Below, piece by piece: positions 1 to 6,755 of a stretch of 64,000 nucleotides of DNA. Source of the DNA: an uncultured Bacteroidales bacterium (GTDB taxonomy: Bacteria > Bacteroidota > Bacteroidia > Bacteroidales > F082); the NCBI GenBank assembly GCA_900318465.1, contig ONKQ01000028.1, positions 1-64,000 of the forward strand. Direction: 5' to 3'. Positions within the stretch are counted from its first letter, which is position 1. Every line of letters starts with the position of its first letter. Position numbers and translations under genes: made by a program. The notes below the pieces were generated by a model. It worked only from the letters and a program-made list of their open reading frames with translations, did no database searches and was not told the origin of the DNA.

Positions 1-73
1 AATCAGCGCGTTTACCGTGTTACAATACATCAACAAAACAAACAACAAACCTATTGGTCAAATTAAATATGCG

Positions 74-1672
74 CTACTTTAATTCCGCCAACGAGTTATA
101 ATCATAATTAGTTCTACTACCTCTGTAATAATTCTTCTCCAAGAACAAATACAATCCATTTTTCAACTTATATCCAATTCGTGCACCACCTCCTGTTACA
201 TTTGTTACAGGACCATAGTCGTAAGGTTCGACATCAAAACCAAGATGCACTCCTCCACCAAAATAAAGCGAACCACTGTTTTTAAAATCAATCATCAGCA
301 ATGGTCCTGCATTGATTGTTAGATAATCATGCCAATCTTTACTATACTCATAGCCAAACGAAGTAAATAAACCGAAGTTGAGATTATCATTAATTGCAAA
401 AGCAAAATCAAGCCCAATAGTACCTATAACACCTGTACAATTTACGAAAGTAGAATCCAATCCATAGCCGGCTTCGCCTTTATTGTTAGCTGTTCCAACT
501 CCCACATTAATCCCAAAGAAAAACTTCCCATTCTCTTTCAGCTCTTTTGGTTTCTCAACAACAACTTGTTTCCTCGAAGGATAAGTCCAAGCCACTCTGC
601 CTTTGAACGAATTTGGCACAAAGCAGTTCAAAACTGCCCATTCGTTTATCAAGCCTTCTGCAATGTATTTGAATTCTTGTCCTAGTTCAGACATATTGCT
701 CAATCGTTTTGCTTCTCCAAGGCTCTCTCCTATTTCAAAGAATTTGTTCCTTTGCGCATCAGTAATAAGGTCAATGCCTGGCACCAACACAATCTTCTTT
801 TGAAGCGGAACGCCATTTATCTTTTTGTATTGCAATTTGCGAAGCAGTTCTATCTTATAGTCATCTGCCGTATAGATGCTTCTATCTTCATCTCTTGATG
901 TTTGATCAAGTCCGTCCGTGAAAGTTACCATCATAGCGGAAGAAAGTGGCTCATTGGAAAGATTGTGTGTATTGCAATAGGACTCCATTGCATCTATGGC
1001 TTTATCCATAGCATAATACAATGCTGTACCATTCTGTGGAGTACGTCCATTGATAAACCTGCACATGTCATAGTATGAATCGGTAGTCAACGGAGATATT
1101 GGATAGAACTCGGTCTCGCTGATTTTTGAGAAACAGACAACACCAATCTTTACATTTCCCTTTCCTCTTGAAGCATCAAGAAGACGCCTGATAAAATCCT
1201 TCGCCGCCTCTTGCTCCAATCCAAAATCGTTCTTTACTGAATTGCTGCAATCCAACACAAGCATCACCATCATTGATTTCTTGTCCTGCACTCCAGCGTT
1301 TCCTTGGCGGGTTTCAATATCGGGCTGCCATTCATTGATGGTTTCGTCATAACGCCAAAAATCCAAAGGGGTAGTAATGCCTCCCACATAATCTGTGGCA
1401 TAATGCGTAAATTGAAACATCACATCTTCTTGTGTGGTTTTCTCTCCCCACATCATCATGCCTGGGTCGTCGAAACTGATGCCTCGTTTCTGGATGTCAC
1501 TTAACTTGTACACTGGCTTTCCATCATTCCCTCTTTCGATGGAAAGATAGCCTTTGATAAAGTAGTCAGCGACATCAGGATTGGTACGGATGTTTTGCGC
1601 CACTGCCATCACCATCGACAAAGCACAGATTGCAGTTAGTAAAAGTCTCTTTCTCATAAATGACTGTTTCAT
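74..1672 (-). CDS. Secreted von Willebrand factor A domain protein with C-terminal barrel-like domain
   Basis: The 532-residue product starts with a signal peptide (residues 1 to about 25, ending A-V-A-Q). A vWA fold follows: the metal-site motif DCSNS is at 141-145, a likely metal-site Thr is at 216 and FTDG is at 251-254. VWA proteins bind a divalent metal and usually mediate protein contacts. The last 150 or so residues alternate short hydrophobic strands with glycines and aromatic residues, as in small outer-membrane beta-barrels, so the protein may be surface- or outer-membrane-associated; that part is inference. No neighbour shares its operon inside the window. A second Met at residue 6 (position 1657) is an alternative start and would still give a good signal peptide. 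The substrate or partner is unknown. Confidence 0.8.
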   Translation of the reverse strand: MKQSFMRKRLLLTAICALSMVMAVAQNIRTNPDVADYFIKGYLSIERGNDGKPVYKLSDIQKRGISFDDPGMMMWGEKTTQEDVMFQFTHYATDYVGGITTPLDFWRYDETINEWQPDIETRQGNAGVQDKKSMMVMLVLDCSNSVKNDFGLEQEAAKDFIRRLLDASRGKGNVKIGVVCFSKISETEFYPISPLTTDSYYDMCRFINGRTPQNGTALYYAMDKAIDAMESYCNTHNLSNEPLSSAMMVTFTDGLDQTSRDEDRSIYTADDYKIELLRKLQYKKINGVPLQKKIVLVPGIDLITDAQRNKFFEIGESLGEAKRLSNMSELGQEFKYIAEGLINEWAVLNCFVPNSFKGRVAWTYPSRKQVVVEKPKELKENGKFFFGINVGVGTANNKGEAGYGLDSTFVNCTGVIGTIGLDFAFAINDNLNFGLFTSFGYEYSKDWHDYLTINAGPLLMIDFKNSGSLYFGGGVHLGFDVEPYDYGPVTNVTGGGARIGYKLKNGLYLFLEKNYYRGSRTNYDYNSLAELK

Positions 1673-2216
1673 TATTTTCGGCGGCGTGACACCCCAAACG
1701 CCAAATCCTTTTTGACTTTGAATTTTATTCTCAAAAACACACCGAAAAAGAAGCGCGGGTATCTGAACTATTGCTCATCCCGTCATCAAGGCTCTCGCAT
1801 TGCCTCCTACTGAGGTCATCCCGTCATCAAGGCTCTCGCATTGCCTCCTACTGAGGATAAGCAATGCCGAAAGCCCACGCTGTTCATATATACAAACTGA
1901 TGTATATACCAAACACATGAGCGTTGGCCATTGCTTTATCATAACAGTAGGGTCTGAATTTGCGAGATTCTGATGACCGCAGATAAAGCGTTAGTACAAC
2001 GCCTTTCTTTAGTATGTCTGCCATGCGCTGATACTTCGACAAGCTCAGTAACCAGCGTTTGACAAGGCAAAGAAACGAAAAAATATTGGATTGGAGAAGG
2101 ATTATTAGAAAAAAAATCTTTCAAAGTTGAAATAATCAACCAATTACATATGCACACCTCTCTTCATTTAGGAACTTGGCAAAATGCCGTTCAGTGAGTT
2201 GGCGAAAAAGAATCAA
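1673..2216. other. Non-coding spacer with a 41-bp tandem duplication
   Basis: This 544-base stretch has no convincing gene. A 72-codon minus-strand reading frame at 1939-2157 has low-complexity, non-protein-like composition. The spacer holds the tandem repeat at 1775-1856. It also holds a short motif at 2033-2055 (cttcgacaagctcag), which resembles a dispersed intergenic motif often seen in Bacteroidetes; that recognition is from memory. No clear promoter for the gene at 1672 was seen. Confidence 0.5.
1775..1856. repeat. Perfect 41-bp tandem duplication
   Basis: Two identical head-to-tail copies lie at 1775-1815 and 1816-1856, each starting tcatcccgtcatcaag and ending tcctactgagg. They lie outside any gene. 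A perfect duplication of this length suggests a recent slippage or duplication event, or a spreading intergenic element. Confidence 0.9.
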
Positions 2217-2543
2217 TCAGTTCAATATCGTCCCTTCCTTGTTTACATTGTCATAAAACGGCGTTCCTTTTCGTTTTGCCCATTCCGTGTAAGTGTAAAT
2301 TTTTAGACTGAAATAAGTGCCATATTCCCAGCCTAACTCTACGAATGGATAGGCAAATGCTCCAAAGGCGTCTTTTTGTAGTTGCTTGTCATTGAGCAAG
2401 ATGAGCAAGTCCCAGTCGGAATCGTCACGAGCATCATTGCGCGCCTGCGAACCAAACAGGATAAGCCTCGCTCCTTCAGGCAGAACCTTGGCACCCAAAG
2501 CACGAATGGAACTCAATATGGTCTCTTTTTCTGATGGCAGCAT
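2217..2543 (-). CDS. MNT-type minimal nucleotidyltransferase domain protein
   Basis: The 108-residue protein carries the polymerase-beta-type nucleotidyltransferase signature G-S-Q-A-R followed by S-D-W-D-L (residues about 31-45), the metal-binding core of minimal nucleotidyltransferases. Such proteins usually pair with a HEPN-domain partner, where the MNT protein neutralises the HEPN toxin, often by AMPylating it. No HEPN gene lies next to this one: upstream is non-coding DNA and the divergent prolyl oligopeptidase, and downstream is the repeat spacer. It is therefore an orphan or has an unlinked partner. The length is normal for the family. Confidence 0.75.
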   Translation of the reverse strand: MLPSEKETILSSIRALGAKVLPEGARLILFGSQARNDARDDSDWDLLILLNDKQLQKDAFGAFAYPFVELGWEYGTYFSLKIYTYTEWAKRKGTPFYDNVNKEGTILN

Positions 2544-2622
2544 ACACTTTTTAATTATGACGCAAAACTATAAAAAATATCAATTCACCGCCACTTTTCC
2601 ATTTTCATATAACAATTTGTCG

Positions 2623-2630
2623 TACTTTTG
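2623..2630 (+). promoter_or_regulatory. Candidate promoter -7 element for the prolyl oligopeptidase gene
   Basis: TACTTTTG matches the Bacteroidetes -7 consensus TAnnTTTG. It would give a leader of roughly 140 nt. The leader's last 50 bases (2728-2777) are a degenerate run of gaatctt-like 7- to 8-mers. No clear -33 TTTG is present, so confidence is limited. Confidence 0.35.
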
Positions 2631-2777
2631 TTTGCTGAATTTATGGACAGCTTCCACCACTCTTCGCTCGTGGCAGGCTCAACCTCGCAGTGACGCGAAG
2701 CTACGACAAGGATAGTCCCGCGTCCATCGAATCTTTGAATCTTGAATTTTGAATCTTTAAATCTTAAATCCTTAATA

Positions 2778-4928
2778 ATGAAAAAACTCACCTTATTAGT
2801 TATGGGCACAATCACCCTCTTCGGCTGCAACCAACAACCAAAGCAGCCTGAACGCTATTCCGTCAAGGCCTATCCCGAGACGCGCATGGACACCACCGTA
2901 GTTGACGACTACTTCGGCACGAAGGTCGCCGACCCGTACCGTTGGCTCGAAAACGACACCTCCGCCGAGACCGCGAAATGGGTCAAGGAGCAGAACGAAG
3001 TCACGCAAGACTACCTGAGCCACATCCCCTTCCGCAACGCCATCAAGGACCGCTTGACGCAAATCGTTAATTACGAGCGTTATAGTATGCCATCGAAGAA
3101 GCATGGCCGCTACATCTACTCGAAGAACGACGGCCTCCAAAACCAAAGCGTCATCTACATGCAAGAGACGCTTGACGGCGAGCCTATCGTCCTCCTCGAC
3201 CCCAACAAACTCTCCGACGACGGCACGGTTTCCCTCGGCGGCATCAGTTTCTCCAACGACGGCAAATACATGGCCTACACCATTCAACGCAGCGGCTCCG
3301 ACTGGGTTGAAATCTATGTGAAGGACATGGCCACCCTCGAACTTCTCCCCGACCACATCGAATGGGCCAAGTTCACGGGTGCATCGTGGTACAAGGACGG
3401 CTTCTTCTATGCCGCTTACGACCGTCCCGAAGCCGGCAAGGAGTTCAGCAATGTGAACGAAAACCACAAAATCTATTACCACAAACTCGGCACGCCGCAG
3501 GAACAGGACGAACTCTTCTATTCCAATCCTAAACAACCACGTTACTTCCATCAAGTGGACCTCACCGAGGACGAGCATTATATGTTCCTCTTCGAGAGCG
3601 GTCAAGGCGCAGGCAGCACGCTGTGGATCCGCGATATGCAAGACCCGAAAGGCAAGTTTGTGCAGATTGCCGACGACATGGACTACCAATACGGCCCCAT
3701 CGACGTGATTGACGGCACTTTGTACATCTTCACCAACTACAACGCGCCCAAGGGCCGTATCTGCAAAGTGTCAGCTAAAGCTCCTCAGATGGAAAACTGG
3801 GTGGACGTGATTCCCGAAAGCGAAAATGTTATTTCGGGCATCAACTTGGCCAAGGGCAAGATGATTGTCACCTACGACAAGGACGCCGCCAACCACGCCT
3901 ACGTCTATACCATGGACGGACAGCAGCTCCACGAAATTGCTTTGCCCACCTACGGTTCGGTCGGTTTCAGCAGCGAATATAAGGAACCCGAAGTGTTCTA
4001 TGCCTTCACCTCTTTCGTCTTCCCGACCACGATTTACCAATACAACATCGACGACAACACTTCCACCGTGTTCCGCGCGCCCGCCATCGACTTCAAGTCG
4101 GACGACTACGTCACCGAGCAAGTCTTTGTCACCTCGAAAGACGGCACCAAGGTCCCGATGTTCCTGACCTATAAAAAAGGCTTGCAGAAAGACGGCAACA
4201 ACCCGACTTTCCTGTACGGTTACGGCGGCTTCAACGTGACGCTCAATCCTGGCTTCAGCACTTCGCGTCTGCCTTTCATCGAGAATGGCGGAATTTATGC
4301 CCAGATGAACCTGCGTGGCGGCAACGAGTACGGCGAGGAATGGCACATTGCCGGCACCAAGTTGCAGAAACAGAACGTATTCGACGACTGCATTGCCTGC
4401 GCTGAATACCTTATTAATAATAAATACACCTCGCCGAAATATTTGGCTTTGAACGGTGGCTCCAACGGTGGTTTGCTCGTCGGTGCGGTAGTGAACCAAC
4501 GTCCCGACCTCTTCGCAGTGGCCGTGCCGCAAGTCGGCGTGATGGACATGTTGCGCTACCATCTCTTCACCATCGGCTGGAACTGGGCCAGCGACTATGG
4601 CACCAGCGAAGACGACGAAGCCATGTTCAAGGCTTTATATGCCTACTCGCCGCTGCACACCATCAAGAGCGGTGCCGACGTACACTATCCCGCCATCATG
4701 GTCACCACTGCCGACCACGACGACCGCGTGGTGCCCGCCCACTCGTTCAAGTATGCGGCCACCTTGCAAGCAGCCCAGACCGGCGACCAGCCCAAGATCA
4801 TCCGCATCGACACCAAAGCTGGTCACGGTGGCGGCAAGCCGATTTCCAAAGTCCTTGAAGAGCAGGCTGACATTTACTCGTTCATCCTGTATAACATGGG
4901 ATTGACTTATCCGAAGGAGGCGAAATAA
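2778..4928 (+). CDS. Prolyl oligopeptidase (family S9A), lipoprotein
   Basis: This serine peptidase should cleave after proline in short peptides. The 716-residue protein has an N-terminal seven-bladed beta-propeller region (about 60-440) and a C-terminal alpha/beta-hydrolase domain. The catalytic triad is visible: Ser562 in GGSNGG, Asp648 in DHDDRVV and His683 in GHGGG. The spacing closely follows pig prolyl oligopeptidase. The start at 2778 was chosen over an in-frame ATG at 2742 because it gives a compact lipoprotein signal with lipobox L-F-G-C (Cys17). A periplasmic, membrane-anchored location is therefore likely. It is monocistronic, with a strong terminator 20 bases downstream. Confidence 0.93.
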   Translation: MKKLTLLVMGTITLFGCNQQPKQPERYSVKAYPETRMDTTVVDDYFGTKVADPYRWLENDTSAETAKWVKEQNEVTQDYLSHIPFRNAIKDRLTQIVNYERYSMPSKKHGRYIYSKNDGLQNQSVIYMQETLDGEPIVLLDPNKLSDDGTVSLGGISFSNDGKYMAYTIQRSGSDWVEIYVKDMATLELLPDHIEWAKFTGASWYKDGFFYAAYDRPEAGKEFSNVNENHKIYYHKLGTPQEQDELFYSNPKQPRYFHQVDLTEDEHYMFLFESGQGAGSTLWIRDMQDPKGKFVQIADDMDYQYGPIDVIDGTLYIFTNYNAPKGRICKVSAKAPQMENWVDVIPESENVISGINLAKGKMIVTYDKDAANHAYVYTMDGQQLHEIALPTYGSVGFSSEYKEPEVFYAFTSFVFPTTIYQYNIDDNTSTVFRAPAIDFKSDDYVTEQVFVTSKDGTKVPMFLTYKKGLQKDGNNPTFLYGYGGFNVTLNPGFSTSRLPFIENGGIYAQMNLRGGNEYGEEWHIAGTKLQKQNVFDDCIACAEYLINNKYTSPKYLALNGGSNGGLLVGAVVNQRPDLFAVAVPQVGVMDMLRYHLFTIGWNWASDYGTSEDDEAMFKALYAYSPLHTIKSGADVHYPAIMVTTADHDDRVVPAHSFKYAATLQAAQTGDQPKIIRIDTKAGHGGGKPISKVLEEQADIYSFILYNMGLTYPKEAK

Positions 4929-4948
4929 TTGTCTTATCACTGATAGTG

Positions 4949-4986
4949 AAATCGCCCGTCAGGAGTGTTCTTGGCGGGCGATTTTG
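4949..4986 (+). terminator. Rho-independent terminator after the prolyl oligopeptidase gene
   Basis: The inverted repeat aaatcgcccg / cgggcgattt is followed by a short T run. The stem and part of the loop are nearly identical to the terminator at 5702-5738. Confidence 0.85.
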
Positions 4987-5044
4987 GAAGTATACACATT
5001 TTTCCATTCCACAAGGGTTTTGATGAAAAAAAGTTTCCTCTCCA

Positions 5045-5074
5045 TTTGCAAATTCCAATTTCTTCGTATCTTTG
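5045..5074 (+). promoter_or_regulatory. Bacteroidetes-type promoter for the DUF4160-DUF2442 pair
   Basis: A -33 TTTG (5045-5048) is followed after 18 bases by the -7 element TATCTTTG (5067-5074). This implies transcription starting about 20 bases before the ATG at 5102. Confidence 0.65.
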
Positions 5075-5101
5075 CACTTAAGAATAAGATTACACAACGC
5101 C

Positions 5102-5359
5102 ATGCCAACCATTTCAGAATTCTTTGGGATTAAAATCATTCTTAGGTTCATTGACCACAACCCGCCTCATTTCCATGCCACCTATCAGAACGACAAGGTT
5201 ACCATCGAAATTGAAAACGGCAAGGTCAAAGGCGAAATCTCTGAAAGGGCTTTGCGCCTTATTCTTGAATGGCTTGATTTGCACCGCGAGGAAATTAAAG
5301 AAGCCTGGGAGAAAGCCTCTAAAGGTGAAAACCCGAACAAAATCGAACCCTTAAAATAA
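5102..5359 (+). CDS. DUF4160 domain protein
   Basis: The 85-residue protein opens with MPTISEFFGIKI and has DHNPPHFHA at about residues 17-25, the hallmark of DUF4160. The start at 5102 was chosen because it gives the family's usual N-terminus; a start ten codons upstream would add an atypical extension. Its stop overlaps the start of the next gene (TAATG), so the two are translationally linked. DUF4160 and DUF2442 genes commonly occur as neighbours and are suspected, from genomic context, to be toxin-antitoxin-like pairs. No biochemical function can be read from the sequence; the conserved His residues suggest metal or nucleic-acid contact, which is speculation. Confidence 0.85.
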   Translation: MPTISEFFGIKIILRFIDHNPPHFHATYQNDKVTIEIENGKVKGEISERALRLILEWLDLHREEIKEAWEKASKGENPNKIEPLK

Positions 5360-5607
5360 TGGATATGATGTGGAAAGAAATCACCAGCGCAGAATACATT
5401 GACGGGTACAAGATATTCCTGTTGTTCAATGACGGGCAAAAACGGATTTTCGACTTTTTGCCGTTGATAGAGCGTTATCCCGTTTTCAAACCCTTGCATG
5501 ACTTGGATTTGTTCAAAGCATTCACTATTACCGACACACTCGAATGGAACAATGGCAACATTGACATTGCACCTGAATACATTTACGAAAACGGTGAGAA
5601 AGCCTAA
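5359..5607 (+). CDS. DUF2442 domain protein
   Basis: The 82-residue protein follows the DUF2442 pattern: a small beta-rich domain with DGYKIFLLFNDGQKRIFDF near the N-terminus and a W-x-x-G-N-I-D-I-A-P-E motif near the end. It begins on the last base of the DUF4160 stop codon (TAATG). An internal Met at 5368 is another possible start. It is co-transcribed with DUF4160 from the promoter at 5045-5074. Its likely role is partner or antitoxin of the upstream protein, by analogy only. Confidence 0.8.
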   Translation: MDMMWKEITSAEYIDGYKIFLLFNDGQKRIFDFLPLIERYPVFKPLHDLDLFKAFTITDTLEWNNGNIDIAPEYIYENGEKA

Positions 5608-5622
5608 TTGTTTTATACACCC

Positions 5623-5649
5623 AATTCGCTATTCAGTGCGTAGCGAATT
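5623..5649 (+). terminator. Perfect 9-bp hairpin after DUF2442
   Basis: AATTCGCTA and TAGCGAATT are separated by nine bases. There is no long T run, so this is a weak terminator or an mRNA-stabilising 3' hairpin. Confidence 0.4.
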
Positions 5650-5701
5650 TCAATTAAAACTGCGACAATTTTGTAAGGTCATTCCCAATACGGCATAAAC
5701 C

Positions 5702-5738
5702 AATCGCCCGTCAGAGACAGTCTTGGCGGGCGATTTTA
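5702..5738 (+). terminator. Rho-independent terminator between convergent genes
   Basis: aatcgcccg / cgggcgatt with a following T-rich run ends the DUF4160-DUF2442 transcript. It also abuts the stop of the convergent regulator gene at 5739, so it may act in both directions. Confidence 0.85.
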
Positions 5739-6704
5739 TTATTCTTTCGACAATTCCATAACAAACTCCTCAATGCTCCCTCGCGCCTCGGTCATGCCGA
5801 GTTTCTTGCGGATGTTGGTGCGGGCCTTGCCAATCATTGCAGACGAGACATCCAAAATGTCGGCCACTTCCTTGACGCTGAAAGGCATCATGGAAAGCAC
5901 ACAGACTTTGAACTCGCTTTCCGTAAAGGCGGGTTGGTTGTCTTTAATGCGCTGAACCACATTGGGATAGACCTTGTTGTATTCCTCAAAGATGGCATCG
6001 TAGGCATTGCCGGCTTCGCGACCGCAGACGCATGATTTCAATTTTTGGAATGAAGCCTTGTCGATGTCCTTGTTCTCGCCTATCAAAAAGACTTTGTAAA
6101 TCATCATCACCTTGTGAATCAGGTTGTTGCGGTTGGTCTCGGCCAAAGTTTCGGATTCTTTTTGCAACTCGGCAATGCTCAGGTTCAGTTCAGCTATCGT
6201 GGCCCGTTTTTGCGCGGCACGATACAAGAGGAAAAACACCAAAGCAACCGCCGCAACCAAGACCAACGAAATGATAACGAGCATTTTGCGGCGGCGCAAA
6301 AACACGGTAATCATATTCTCGCTATGGTCCAAGTCGCCATTGAGAGCCGAAATGGTAGTCTGCACCTTTTCCATCAGTTTGATGTCTTCAGAGGAACGTG
6401 CCAAAACAATGGCCTCGTTCAAAGCAGACATGGCGGAGTCAAAATCATTACGCTGCCAATAGACACAACCGCTGTAAAGTGCCGACAAGGTCTTCATCTC
6501 GGCATCGTCGGTGAGGTTGAAATAACGCCGCGCCTGAAAGATGGAGGTGTCTTGCGATACATCCTCTCCCCTGCTAAATTTGCCTTCAATCTCCAATACT
6601 GTCAGTTCCATGTTGTCCATGTCGGATTTTACATTGCAGGCAGCCAAAAGGCATATCAGCGCGAAGGCCAACCAACATCTTGATTTGTATAGCAAATTCA
6701 CCAT
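5739..6704 (-). CDS. Membrane-anchored HTH transcriptional regulator with short periplasmic TPR-like part
   Basis: The 321-residue protein has a lipoprotein-like or uncleaved N-terminal signal (L-L-A-A-C, Cys23) and a short helical periplasmic part resembling one or two TPRs (about 55-120). A transmembrane helix (about 141-161) and a coiled coil (about 165-192) follow. The C-terminal helix-turn-helix (about 262-303, SVKEVADILDVSSAMIGKAR) is of the LuxR/sigma-4 kind. This layout matches Bacteroidetes sensor-regulators that carry periplasmic TPRs and cytoplasmic DNA-binding domains. Family members I know usually have more TPRs, so the sensor part is short here. It lies 51 nt downstream of the TonB-dependent receptor on the same strand, which suggests co-expression. 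The signal sensed is unknown. Confidence 0.75.
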   Translation of the reverse strand: MVNLLYKSRCWLAFALICLLAACNVKSDMDNMELTVLEIEGKFSRGEDVSQDTSIFQARRYFNLTDDAEMKTLSALYSGCVYWQRNDFDSAMSALNEAIVLARSSEDIKLMEKVQTTISALNGDLDHSENMITVFLRRRKMLVIISLVLVAAVALVFFLLYRAAQKRATIAELNLSIAELQKESETLAETNRNNLIHKVMMIYKVFLIGENKDIDKASFQKLKSCVCGREAGNAYDAIFEEYNKVYPNVVQRIKDNQPAFTESEFKVCVLSMMPFSVKEVADILDVSSAMIGKARTNIRKKLGMTEARGSIEEFVMELSKE

Positions 6705-6710
6705 CGTCTC

Positions 6711-6755
6711 AACGATTCATCAATTCAACAATTCAACAACGCAACAACTCAACAA
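6711..6755. repeat. Degenerate ttgttga short repeat in an intercistronic gap
   Basis: Read on the minus strand, the spacer consists of ttgttga-like 7- to 8-mers repeated at least five times, ending a few bases before the ATG of the regulator at 6704. Confidence 0.6.

Noticed and set aside
1939..2157. 72-codon minus-strand gene
   Set aside because: Composition is not protein-like, it spans a dispersed intergenic motif and no family is recognisable.
2796..3689. 297-codon minus-strand frame opposite the prolyl oligopeptidase gene
   Set aside because: The opposite strand encodes a clear S9A peptidase with intact catalytic residues; this frame has no recognisable domain.
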